Shown here: positions 1 through 7,037 of the stretch, one piece after another
Position numbering within the stretch: the stretch's first letter is position 1
Layout of the letters: each line of letters starts with the position of its first letter
IMG/VR virus record: IMGVR_UViG_3300042104_000105
Span: 1 to 21,737 of that record
DNA length: 21,737 nucleotides
From: a virus
Reading direction: 5' to 3' (one strand)
Position numbers and translations under genes: made by a program
Notes under the pieces: model-generated
Databases searched by the model: none
Seen by the model: the letters and a program-made list of their open reading frames with translations, nothing else
Told to the model about the DNA's origin: nothing

Positions 1-27
1 TGGCGAAACAGTATAACAACTAACTAA
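1..27 (+). CDS. possible 3' end of an upstream gene (partial)
   Basis: Frame 1 is open for eight codons and stops at TAA (25-27), just before the Shine-Dalgarno of the next gene. This spacing matches the dense gene packing elsewhere, so it may be the tail of a gene that starts outside the window. Nothing can be said about its product, and a stretch this short is open by chance often. Confidence 0.3.
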   Translation, partial: WRNSITTN

Positions 28-38
28 AGGAGTTTATT

Positions 39-764
39 ATGTTTGATTGGTATAACCAGCGTAAACTGCAAAAACAACTAGATAAACTCTTAATTGCAGA
101 CATTGACCTTCAACAGGATTACAATAAACTGCCCGTTACTGACGATATTTCTCAACTTAAGCGTGAGAAGTTAGCCATTGAACAGCAGAAGTTAGCTTTG
201 TACTTCGATGAACTTAAGTACCAAATCAGTAACTTTACGTACATTACCACTAGTACGTGTTTTAGTAAATTCCGTAAACCAATTAACTCTGAAGGTACAC
301 TGTTTGAAGTAAACCCATACGTATACACAAACGATGAATTTTTATCGAGTATTACAGCATCTGATCATTTAATTTCACAGTATGACTCATACATTACTGA
401 GTGTGACTTATTACTACACGAGGTTTGTATAAACCCTACTACCCATAACGCAAAACCTTGGCTAGTACAAGCACTAGTTAATGACCGTAAACGTACACAG
501 ATCAACCACTCTATTACTTATTTATCTAATTATATACCTAATAAATTACTAATTAAACTTTCAGAAGACAACCATCGTGAGCTATTTAAGCTCAGTAAGT
601 TTTCTTTGGGTTTTTCAGACATAACTAAAGTGCAGATTTATACTGCTTACACAAATACTACGTACTATTCAGTACTTAAGCAAGCTCTTATTGAACTGGC
701 TAAGTCTACTAATACTAATATAATACTTATTAATCAATCTGAATCAGCTGAAGGAGGAATCTAA
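39..764 (+). CDS. hypothetical phage protein with N-terminal coiled coil
   Basis: The 241-aa product is unrecognised. Residues about 5-65 are rich in Gln, Lys, Leu and Glu and look like a helical coiled coil; the remainder is mixed and Tyr/Asn/Thr-rich. There is no signal peptide or membrane segment. A strong Shine-Dalgarno (AAAGGAG, 26-32) sits upstream of the ATG. The stop overlaps the next start as TAATG (translational coupling), so it probably works with the 165-aa and 664-aa proteins that follow. No catalytic motif is visible, so no function is proposed. Confidence 0.85.
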   Translation: MFDWYNQRKLQKQLDKLLIADIDLQQDYNKLPVTDDISQLKREKLAIEQQKLALYFDELKYQISNFTYITTSTCFSKFRKPINSEGTLFEVNPYVYTNDEFLSSITASDHLISQYDSYITECDLLLHEVCINPTTHNAKPWLVQALVNDRKRTQINHSITYLSNYIPNKLLIKLSEDNHRELFKLSKFSLGFSDITKVQIYTAYTNTTYYSVLKQALIELAKSTNTNIILINQSESAEGGI

Positions 765-1261
765 TGCTACCAGTTATCCACAAACAACAGGACGAGTACT
801 GGCAGTTTACACCAGATTTCTTTGATGCCTTACAGAAAGCTTCAAATGATCATTTTTTATTCAGTATAATTAATAGACATGATAATACTGATGATTATAC
901 CTTCAGAAAAGAAGTTACTAAACGTATTTTACGTAATAAGGAATTTTACAAAACGTTTCCATTTAGAAAAGGAAACAGCCACGAACTTGGGATAGAACTT
1001 TACAGTGATAACTTAGGTAATTTTGTTATACCTTCAGAATACGTAGTTTACGTACCAGCTATCGATGCGACTGTGGACTTTTCTACTTGCCAGGATTATT
1101 TCATCTATAAGGCAAGTGACGCTCATACCGGCACGACAGTAGTTAACGCAGCACTGAAAGAGGGATATAAACTTATTAACATTCACGGATCAATACTTAT
1201 CGAAATGGCTAAAACTAATCCATATTTTAGCACAAACCAACCTACAAAGGAAATATTATGA
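764..1261 (+). CDS. hypothetical phage protein (165 aa)
   Basis: Unrecognised soluble protein of mixed composition with no membrane segment and no obvious motif. Its start overlaps the previous stop (TAATG) and is preceded by GGAGGAATC. Its own stop overlaps the next ATG (ATGA at 1258-1261). It is therefore the middle cistron of a translationally coupled trio. The tight coupling suggests a shared process or complex with its neighbours, but the sequence gives no function. Confidence 0.85.
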   Translation: MLPVIHKQQDEYWQFTPDFFDALQKASNDHFLFSIINRHDNTDDYTFRKEVTKRILRNKEFYKTFPFRKGNSHELGIELYSDNLGNFVIPSEYVVYVPAIDATVDFSTCQDYFIYKASDAHTGTTVVNAALKEGYKLINIHGSILIEMAKTNPYFSTNQPTKEIL

Positions 1262-3252
1262 ATTTTAAACAATTCGCACAATTAGTGCACAACCAATTCA
1301 ACCATATGGCGAATAACTACCCACTATTCAGAATGAATATCGATAGAGACGAAATTAAAGAACATTACCTTAATGCGTTCCCGGAAGGAACTAATCCTAC
1401 CTACATCACTAACACTAAGCATGATTGTTCATGTTGTAAGAACTTTATCAGAAACGTAGGTAATTTAGTAGCAGTAAAAGATGGTAACTTTATTTCAGTA
1501 TGGGATATAATTGTTGATGATGAGTACCAAGCTGTAGCAGATAGTATGTCAGCTTACGTAAAAACTAAACCTATTCACTCAGTATTTTATGCTTCTGAGA
1601 AGAAATACGGAGCATATGAATCTAAACAAACCTTACCTGACGGTTCAGTTATTAACTGGAATCATTTCCACTGTGAGATGCCTTCTAGCCTGTTTAAAGG
1701 CCCTAGTGTCGGAGAAATTACTGGACAAGCAACTACTTCAGCAACTATGTTAACTACAGCTATTGAATCGTTTAAACTATCCGCACTTAATGATGTTATT
1801 GAACTTATTGAATCTAATTCTCTGTACAGAGGGGACGAGCATCTTAAGGCTGTTAAACAGTTCAAAGATTTATTTAACAAATCACTGTCGTACTCTGGTA
1901 CAAAGAGACTCTTCGGATTTGAAAATTATAATAACCCAGCAGCTAGGTTCAAGAACACAGTTATTGGTACATTAGTTGAGGACCTATCTAATGGAGTCGA
2001 CTTAGTATCTGCAGTTAAGTCTTTTGAAGCTAAAGTAGCTCCTCAGAACTATAAACGTAGTAAATCTCTTATTACACAGGGTATGATTAATAAAGCAATG
2101 GAAACTATCACTGAACTTGACCTTGAGCCTTCTTTAGCTAGAAGACATGCAACTATTCATGATGTTAATGTAAATGACGTATTATTCTCTGATACTGCAG
2201 TTCAATCTCTAATGAAAGGTGGTGTAGCAGATCTGCTTAAACAAGAAGTAAAAGTTAAGAAACCAACTACTGATAATGCTCAGGATATCTCAATTGAAGA
2301 TTTCTTAGCACATCAATTACCTAATGCACAATCTATAGAAGCTTTAGTTGATAACAAACACCAATCCAACTTTATGAATATTATAGCACCTATTAATGAG
2401 TCTAAGCACTTACTTAAATGGGATAACAATTTTACATGGTCTTATAATGGTAACGTTACTGACTCTATGAAGCAACTAGTGCAGTCATTTGGGGGTAAAG
2501 TAGACGGAGCAACTAGGTGTTCTATTATGTGGAATGAAGATAACGATAATCCAGATGATCTTGACTTATACTGTAAATCACCATACGGTCATATCAAATA
2601 CTCAAATAAAGGTAATGCAGCATTTAACCTTGATGTTGATATTACTAGCCCGGGTAGTAAAGTGGCAGTAGAGAACATTGTTCATGCTCACGGTAAAGTA
2701 AAACAAGGTATATATGAATACGCTGTAAATAACTTTTCAGCTAGAGGAGCCACATCAGGTTTCAAAGCAGAAATTGAGTTTAACGGAGAAGTATTTGAAT
2801 ACAGTTACCATAAACCACTTAGTGACAAGGAAAACGTTAGGATAGCGACATTAGTTGTGGATTCTTCTGGAAATATAACTATTACACACCACTTAACCCA
2901 TTCTCAGTCATCTAAAACTATTTATGGTGTTAAAACTCAGCAGTTTGTTAAAGTAAATAATATTATGTTATCCCCTAACCATTGGCAAGATAACTCTACC
3001 GGTAATAAGCATTATATGTTTATACTAGATGGTTGTAAGACTACTGATCAAGTTAGAGGATTCTATAACGAATTCTTAGCCGCTAATCTTAATGAACACC
3101 GTAAAGTATTCGAAGTATTAGCATCTAAAATGAAAGTAGAAGCAGCGAATGAACAATTAGCTGGACTAGGCTTCAGCTCTACAGTGAATAACGAGGTAGT
3201 ACTTAAAGTGACTAACCCTAATTCAACAAAACTATATAACGTACAATTTTAG
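1258..3252 (+). CDS. large hypothetical protein with Cys cluster and possible DUF2135-like domain
   Basis: The 664-aa protein is the longest in the window. A Cys cluster (C57-S-C59-C60, followed by KNFIRNVGN) could bind a metal. The middle (about 150-390) is helical and charged. From about residue 420, a stretch with WNEDNDNPDDLDLYCKSPYG resembles the Asp-rich start of DUF2135/YfaP-like beta-sandwich domains, in which a TWN-x-DVDLHV pattern precedes a Gly/Tyr-rich sheet; this similarity is by eye only. There is no signal peptide. It overlaps the upstream gene by 4 nt (ATGA) and ends 16 nt before the tRNA cluster. It could be a phage-particle or host-takeover protein; this is undecided. Confidence 0.85.
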   Translation: MNFKQFAQLVHNQFNHMANNYPLFRMNIDRDEIKEHYLNAFPEGTNPTYITNTKHDCSCCKNFIRNVGNLVAVKDGNFISVWDIIVDDEYQAVADSMSAYVKTKPIHSVFYASEKKYGAYESKQTLPDGSVINWNHFHCEMPSSLFKGPSVGEITGQATTSATMLTTAIESFKLSALNDVIELIESNSLYRGDEHLKAVKQFKDLFNKSLSYSGTKRLFGFENYNNPAARFKNTVIGTLVEDLSNGVDLVSAVKSFEAKVAPQNYKRSKSLITQGMINKAMETITELDLEPSLARRHATIHDVNVNDVLFSDTAVQSLMKGGVADLLKQEVKVKKPTTDNAQDISIEDFLAHQLPNAQSIEALVDNKHQSNFMNIIAPINESKHLLKWDNNFTWSYNGNVTDSMKQLVQSFGGKVDGATRCSIMWNEDNDNPDDLDLYCKSPYGHIKYSNKGNAAFNLDVDITSPGSKVAVENIVHAHGKVKQGIYEYAVNNFSARGATSGFKAEIEFNGEVFEYSYHKPLSDKENVRIATLVVDSSGNITITHHLTHSQSSKTIYGVKTQQFVKVNNIMLSPNHWQDNSTGNKHYMFILDGCKTTDQVRGFYNEFLAANLNEHRKVFEVLASKMKVEAANEQLAGLGFSSTVNNEVVLKVTNPNSTKLYNVQF

Positions 3253-3268
3253 TACGTTATATACCCAT

Positions 3269-3417
3269 TACTCGGTAGCTCAGTGGTAGAGCGTCATCCA
3301 AAATCTGTAGCTCAACTGGTTAGAGCACTAGCTTAGTCTAGGGGTTCTAGGTTCAAATCCTAGCAGATTTACCATTACACGATGAAGGCCGTAGGTTCAA
3401 TCCCTACTCGAGTAACC
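3269..3417 (+). tRNA. split tRNA gene, tRNA-Val(UAC)-like, with another tRNA gene inside its anticodon loop
   Basis: Outer tRNA of the nested pair. The acceptor is 3269-3275 TACTCGG with 3408-3414 TCGAGTA (7 bp, one G-U). The D arm is GCTC/GAGC (3278-3281/3289-3292), the anticodon stem TCATC/GATGA (3294-3298/3381-3385), the variable loop 3386-3390, and the T arm GTAGG-TTCAATC-CCTAC (3391-3407). The discriminator is A3415, followed by CC. The anticodon loop is interrupted by a complete tRNA cloverleaf. Removing 3300-3374 leaves the 7-nt loop CTTACAC, which has U33 and anticodon UAC (Val), a plausible phage tRNA because GTA codons are frequent in the neighbouring genes. All outer stems pair without loss, so it looks maintained. 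Whether the halves are spliced is unknown. Confidence 0.75.
3301..3374 (+). tRNA. inner tRNA gene nested in the outer tRNA's anticodon loop; anticodon arm shortened
   Basis: Contiguous 74-nt cloverleaf. The acceptor is AAATCTG/CAGATTT (3301-3307/3364-3370, perfect), the D stem GCTC/GAGC (3310-3313/3323-3326), the T arm CTAGG-TTCAAAT-CCTAG (3347-3363), discriminator A3371, and an encoded CCA (3372-3374). The anticodon arm is odd: only 14 nt lie where 17 are usual, best drawn as a 4-bp CTAG/CTAG stem (3328-3331/3338-3341) with the 6-nt loop CTTAGT. The anticodon therefore cannot be assigned (a UAG-like triplet is present but lacks a normal loop). It may be a decayed tRNA, a tRNA with a non-standard loop, or an intron-like element released by RNase P and 3' processing. 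Confidence 0.72.
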
Positions 3418-3420
3418 TAT

Positions 3421-3504
3421 TACCGTATAGCTCAGTCGGTAGAGCGCTTGCCTTAAAATGCAAACAAGCAAGATGTCTCAGGTTCGATTCCTGATATGGT
3501 AACC
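3421..3504 (+). tRNA. tRNA with 16-nt anticodon loop; tRNA-Val(UAC) or tRNA-Leu(UAA)-like
   Basis: The acceptor is TACCGTA/TATGGTA (3421-3427/3495-3501, one G-U), the D stem GCTC/GAGC (3430-3433/3442-3445), the anticodon stem CTTGC/GCAAG (3447-3451/3468-3472, perfect), the variable loop 3473-3477, the T arm TCAGG-TTCGATT-CCTGA (3478-3494), discriminator A3502 and CC. The anticodon loop (3452-3467) is 16 nt instead of 7. Dropping 3455-3463 gives CTTACAA, the usual Val(UAC) loop; keeping the first seven nt gives CTTAAAA (Leu UAA). The class I variable loop argues against a normal Leu tRNA. It begins 3 nt after the CC of the nested pair, so the cluster is probably one transcript. Confidence 0.7.
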
Positions 3505-3545
3505 TTATGGCCAAATTGGCAACCACAAATAACAAAGGAAATAAT

Positions 3546-3914
3546 ATGAATTTATTCAAAGAAGCAACAAAACACAATTGGACATTCCAATCAACTAAAG
3601 GTGTACTTAACGTACAACAGCTATGGCAATTAACTCCAGCACAACTAAATGATATTGCTATGGAGCTTCATTCGCAGTTTAAGCAGTCAAAAAAGAAATC
3701 CTTTCTAGACACAACTGAACCAGATACATTAGCTGAACTACAACTTAATTTAGTTGTAGATATTATTAAAACTAAACAAGACGATAAATTAGCAATTCAG
3801 TCAGCTAAAGCAAATACTTCACATAACGATATGATAGATGATCTTATTGAAAAGAAGAAAAATGCACAATTAGCTGAAATGTCTATTAAAGACTTACAAG
3901 CGATGAAAAAGTAG
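3546..3914 (+). CDS. hypothetical small helical protein (122 aa)
   Basis: I place the start at ATG 3546, after an AAAGGAA Shine-Dalgarno, rather than at the in-frame ATG 3507. The earlier ATG lies only 2 nt past the third tRNA's CC and has no ribosome site of its own. The protein is polar and Lys/Gln-rich with no membrane segment; the C-terminal third (DDLIEKKKNAQLAEMSIKDL) looks like an amphipathic helix or coiled coil. It is the first gene after the tRNA cluster and may share its transcript. Not recognised. Confidence 0.75.
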   Translation: MNLFKEATKHNWTFQSTKGVLNVQQLWQLTPAQLNDIAMELHSQFKQSKKKSFLDTTEPDTLAELQLNLVVDIIKTKQDDKLAIQSAKANTSHNDMIDDLIEKKKNAQLAEMSIKDLQAMKK

Positions 3915-3942
3915 TAATTACAATTTTACGAAAGGAGAAAAT

Positions 3943-4272
3943 ATGGAATTAACATTACAATGGTTCTGGTTAGCTAAACTAGCTTTTAGTGCAGCATTCT
4001 TACTTGCTTTGTATAAAGCATGGAGAACGTCTCAAGCATCTTTTGAAGCTGGTGATAACAAATTATGGAATAAGTGGACTACCGTATCATTAGTTATACT
4101 AGTACTGCAGATTATATCACCAGTAAAAATGGATGTAAATACTAAAGCTAAAACTGACTATGCGAATACTCAAATTGAGCAATCAAAAGTACTACCAGCT
4201 AAAACAATAGATAACTCATTTGATAAATCGGTTAACAAAGACTTCGGTATATCAGCTGAAGATTTAAAATAG
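3943..4272 (+). CDS. small inner-membrane protein, two TM segments (109 aa)
   Basis: Two hydrophobic stretches are visible, about residues 5-24 and 47-64. They are separated by a polar linker and followed by a soluble, Lys/Asp-rich tail of about 45 residues. There is a good Shine-Dalgarno (GAAAGGAG). The gene lies in a run of membrane or membrane-associated small proteins leading to the SPFH lipoprotein, so it may act with that protein at the host envelope; this is inference from position. Family not recognised. Confidence 0.8.
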   Translation: MELTLQWFWLAKLAFSAAFLLALYKAWRTSQASFEAGDNKLWNKWTTVSLVILVLQIISPVKMDVNTKAKTDYANTQIEQSKVLPAKTIDNSFDKSVNKDFGISAEDLK

Positions 4273-4280
4273 GAGAAAAC

Positions 4281-4505
4281 ATGTTTAGTATGAAACAAAA
4301 CGGAAGTGACTTAATTAAGTCAACACTAAGTCAGTTTGAAAGTGTAAAAACTAAGCTTCAAGAGGGTATTAATTTATGTCAAGAAAGTATTAATACTAAC
4401 TTAAAAACAATGGAGTTGTTAGATGCAGAGAATGCTGATAACGATGCCAGTATTGTACAGGCTACAAACACAATCGAACAACTTGATAAACTACTAGGCG
4501 CTTAG
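4281..4505 (+). CDS. small coiled-coil protein (74 aa)
   Basis: The product is almost wholly polar and helical with heptad-like hydrophobic spacing (about residues 10-45 and 55-72), consistent with a short coiled coil. It has no Trp and no membrane segment. A GGAG ribosome site lies between the previous stop and this ATG. It sits between a two-TM protein and an SPFH lipoprotein, so it may be an oligomerisation partner at the membrane. Not recognised. Confidence 0.75.
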   Translation: MFSMKQNGSDLIKSTLSQFESVKTKLQEGINLCQESINTNLKTMELLDAENADNDASIVQATNTIEQLDKLLGA

Positions 4506-4516
4506 TCGTCTAGCGC
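4498..4516 (+). promoter_or_regulatory. hairpin at gene junction before the SPFH lipoprotein
   Basis: GCGCT (4498-4502) pairs with AGCGC (4512-4516) around a 9-nt loop containing the stop codon region of the coiled-coil gene. The stem ends just before the AAAGGAA ribosome site of the next gene. No T-run follows, so it is not a terminator; it could modulate message stability or coupling. Confidence 0.35.
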
Positions 4517-4528
4517 AAAGGAAAATAA

Positions 4529-5395
4529 ATGAAAAAACAATTAATAGTATTAGTATTAGCCGGTTTGGTGATGTTTGGATTTACAGGCTGTAACACGCAA
4601 GTCCCAGCAGGACACAAAGGTAAAATTATGGGTAAAACTGGTTTCCAGCCAGAAGTATACCCTCCATCTAAAGTTTGGTTAAATAACAATATTTGGAATT
4701 TAACTCCTGAAAAAATGTTTTTAGTACAAACAACAACTAAGAAATATTCTCAACCAATTAAAGTATTGCTTAAAGATAAACTTACATTGAAAGCTCATAT
4801 AGTATTCAGAGGAAGAATTAGTGGTGATAACAAAACTATCAGTACAATCTTTAATGATATGCAAATGGACGATAAGATAGTTACTACAGACGAGGTATAT
4901 AATACTTACGGTAAAATGGTAGTACTTAATACAGCGAGAGAAGTTATATCACAGTACAATGTTGATGAAGTAAATACGAATTATGCTAGAATTACTGTAG
5001 AACTATATAATGCAATTAAACCTAAGCTAGACCACTTACCTATCGAAATCTCTGATGTAACTATCGGAAGTATTGAATATCCAGCAATCGTAACTGAAGC
5101 TATTGAAAAAGCTAAAGAAAGAAGAATGGCTATTGAAAAGGAAGAAGCACAAGTTCAAATTGAGTTAACTAAACTAAAGGGTAGAGAAGCTATCGCTAAA
5201 GGTGAGTACAACATTAAAATGATTGAAGCTAAGAGAATTGCTGACTACAATAAGAAGATCGCTTCAGGTATTACTAAAGACTTATTAGAGCTTAGAAGAC
5301 TTGAACTTAGAGAACAAGAATTAACTAAGTGGGATGGTAAGTTACCAACAACACTTATGGGTGGAAACGTCCCGGTTATAGTTAATACTAAGTAG
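4529..5395 (+). CDS. SPFH / band-7 (prohibitin-like) lipoprotein
   Basis: The 288-aa protein begins with a lipoprotein signal: MKK, a hydrophobic core (5-18) and a lipobox ending in F-T-G-C with Cys21, so the mature protein should be lipid-anchored. The fold looks like the SPFH/band-7 family: a beta-rich domain (about 30-190) with a TxEVYNTYGKMVVLNTAREVI helix region, then a long charged helix (about 190-255, rich in EKAKER/EEAQVQIE repeats) typical of the prohibitin/HflK coiled coil, which drives ring assembly on membranes. Prohibitin-like proteins occur in several large phages, with no settled role. The neighbours are small membrane proteins. Confidence 0.8.
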   Translation: MKKQLIVLVLAGLVMFGFTGCNTQVPAGHKGKIMGKTGFQPEVYPPSKVWLNNNIWNLTPEKMFLVQTTTKKYSQPIKVLLKDKLTLKAHIVFRGRISGDNKTISTIFNDMQMDDKIVTTDEVYNTYGKMVVLNTAREVISQYNVDEVNTNYARITVELYNAIKPKLDHLPIEISDVTIGSIEYPAIVTEAIEKAKERRMAIEKEEAQVQIELTKLKGREAIAKGEYNIKMIEAKRIADYNKKIASGITKDLLELRRLELREQELTKWDGKLPTTLMGGNVPVIVNTK

Positions 5396-5403
5396 GAACT
5401 ATT

Positions 5404-5616
5404 ATGCTTTCTCATATAATCTCAGCTGCAGCTGGAGCACTAGCTACTCTTTACTTTATTGGAATTACTGTAGAACGTAAACCCCAATTTAACAGTGAGT
5501 ATATTGTAGGCTTTAAGCAATTAGACGTATCGAATTTTAAGTGTATAAAAGCTAAAGACAGTTTCTTTAAAAACCCTATTACTTACAAAGAAGATTCTTT
5601 TGTAAGTGGAGAATAA
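5404..5616 (+). CDS. small single-TM protein (70 aa)
   Basis: An N-terminal hydrophobic segment (about residues 3-21, Ala/Leu/Ile-rich, no basic residues before it) is followed by a short polar tail. That suggests a membrane anchor with the C-terminus in the cytoplasm or periplasm. It starts 8 nt after the SPFH gene behind a GGAAC site and is probably co-translated with it. It could be a small accessory subunit of the SPFH assembly. Not recognised. Confidence 0.7.
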   Translation: MLSHIISAAAGALATLYFIGITVERKPQFNSEYIVGFKQLDVSNFKCIKAKDSFFKNPITYKEDSFVSGE

Positions 5617-5727
5617 TGTATAGGTAGACGAAGTATAGAGCCTATACAATAGCAGAAACAGACTGTCAAATCGACTAAATCCTGAACAGTTCACATAGTA
5701 GAGCCAGATGACTTAGTCGTGAAGTCT
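5617..5727 (+). ncRNA. candidate structured non-coding RNA A
   Basis: This gene-free stretch holds three sets of pairings. TGTATAGG/CCTATACA (5617-5624/5641-5648) forms an 8-bp hairpin. AGACT/AGTCT (5660-5664/5723-5727) encloses CGACTAA/TTAGTCG (5672-5678/5713-5719). The heptamer TAGAGCC occurs at 5636 and 5699 and recurs in the other non-coding regions of this window. No ORF or poly-T terminator is present. It may be a small RNA or the 5' part of a longer one; no known family is recognised. Confidence 0.45.
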
Positions 5728-5757
5728 TTAAATTTATACACAAATTATTTTTATATG

Positions 5758-5788
5758 TTAACAGTAAGGGAAATTTTATCAGTATAAT
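5758..5788 (+). promoter_or_regulatory. possible sigma70-type promoter
   Basis: A TATAAT box (5783-5788) lies 19 nt downstream of TTAACA (5758-5763), which differs from the -35 consensus at one base. The spacing is 2 nt longer than ideal and there is no TG extension. It would fire into structured RNA B (from about 5827) and then the small gene at 6030. Chance TATAAT matches are common in DNA this AT-rich. Confidence 0.35.
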
Positions 5789-5826
5789 GCGAACACGCAA
5801 ATCTACACTACTATTTATTATTAATT

Positions 5827-5986
5827 AAGAGCATCAACAATATCCATATAGGGAAACCTTGCTGGTGATATGACATACTAACGCGTAGGACGTATGTAAA
5901 TGGTCTTTGACCTTCATTGTTGGAAAACTACGACATAATCGACTATACGAATGCATGTAGTATAGTCGGATCCTTTAGGTGCTTTT
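5827..5986 (+). ncRNA. candidate multibranched structured RNA B (about 160 nt)
   Basis: An outer helix AAGAGCA/TGCTTTT (5827-5833/5980-5986, one G-U) closes a set of nested and side helices: CAACAAT/ATTGTTG (5835-5841/5916-5922), CATAC/GTATG (5874-5878/5892-5896), GGTC/GACC (5902-5905/5909-5912) and a 9-bp hairpin CGACTATAC/GTATAGTCG (5940-5948/5960-5968). All are mutually compatible, giving a junction with a closing stem, as in a folded RNA or long leader. A possible promoter lies upstream at 5758-5788. No family is recognised and there is no classic terminator. Confidence 0.5.
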
Positions 5987-6029
5987 AGTTAATAGTAATA
6001 AATGAAGATTAAAATACAAAGGAAATATA

Positions 6030-6242
6030 GTGAATACAACATTAATAATAGCAGTACTTGTAGGTTTTATAGTACTTACACTGGGTATAACAACTTACAA
6101 TAAGCAGCAAATGGAGTCTGACATAGCATTAGCTAAGGCAGGACTTGAACAGTGCAAATCTGTACCAGACTTTCAAAGTCACGCAGGTGTAATTTGGGTT
6201 AAGGATTGCAAAACATATGTAGAAGCTATAAGGAATAAGTAA
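6030..6242 (+). CDS. small single-TM protein, GTG start (70 aa)
   Basis: The start is GTG at 6030, supported by AAAGGAA six nt upstream. No better ATG precedes it. Residues 4-21 form one membrane segment; the rest is a small soluble domain with two Cys residues (in EQCKSVP and VKDCKTY) that could form a disulfide if exported. The stop overlaps the next start as TAATG. This architecture (N-terminal TM, two or three Cys) recurs in the 69-aa gene at 9311. Family not recognised. Confidence 0.75.
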   Translation: MNTTLIIAVLVGFIVLTLGITTYNKQQMESDIALAKAGLEQCKSVPDFQSHAGVIWVKDCKTYVEAIRNK

Positions 6243-6484
6243 TGGAACGAAAACTACGTATAGAATTACAAAGTGAGACCGCTAAACCGTTCTTAGTATA
6301 TGCTAGTGAGAAATTAGGCACAGAAGTCAATCTAGCTACATTTTCTGGACTGTTAAATTGGGATGATTCTAGTCCTGATTCTTTAACTACATTCTCACTT
6401 GATGGTTATATACTCAGCAAATCAGAGTATGATGAATACCTTGACTTGAAAGATCTTATAATTAGAATCAAAGACACTATTTAA
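6242..6484 (+). CDS. hypothetical small protein (80 aa)
   Basis: Soluble, mixed-composition protein with no membrane segment and no recognisable motif. Its start overlaps the previous stop (TAATG), so it is translationally coupled to the small membrane protein upstream. It is the last gene before a roughly 1-kb stretch without genes. Nothing in the sequence indicates a function. Confidence 0.75.
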   Translation: MERKLRIELQSETAKPFLVYASEKLGTEVNLATFSGLLNWDDSSPDSLTTFSLDGYILSKSEYDEYLDLKDLIIRIKDTI

Positions 6485-7037
6485 CCAGGTGTGGTCACCT
6501 TGACCCTAATAACTAGACCTAGCTCCTGAGTATGAGCCTAAAAGACTTCTATATAATTTATACCCTTTGGTCGAGGGCTGACCCTAAAGATTGCTCAAGA
6601 CTTGGTCTGCTTGAGTATTTAGATTAGCTAACAGCTATACATCAACTGTACCTAGGAACGTGCCGAAACAAGCAGACATCCTAGGCTAAGTCACAGTAGA
6701 GCCCAAAAGACATTGATCCGTCAAGTACACGTTATACAGCAGTTATAGAGTCTCCCAAACGTCGACCTCTGGAAGAGATGCTCACGGTGTATAGTTGTTA
6801 GGTGATCTAACTGATCTGCATGAAACGCTAGTGAAAGCACAGGTGTAGAGTTATTGGATATTCACTTATCTCGAATACGTAGCCTACGAACAAACGGGTA
6901 GTGATCAGACGGCAGACGCACTACATAATCAATAGTACGAGGCAGGAGTTTACTTCTAACCTCTTCCTATTGTGTTTATCAGATTGATAGCCGTAAGCTA
7001 TTGCCGATGGTAAGGGAATTCGGGATATAAAAGAATC

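Noticed and set aside
3300-3374. Group I intron or homing element in the outer tRNA
   Set aside because: The insert is only about 75 nt and folds as a complete tRNA with CCA. It has no intron core or nuclease ORF.
3421-3504. Third tRNA read as a class II tRNA-Leu with a long variable arm
   Set aside because: The nucleotides after the alternative TTGC/GCAA stem do not form a variable-arm helix, and the D arm is class I-like. The perfect CTTGC/GCAAG stem fits better.
3507-3545. ATG 3507 as the start of the 122-aa gene
   Set aside because: It lies 2 nt after the third tRNA's CC and has no ribosome site, whereas ATG 3546 follows AAAGGAA.
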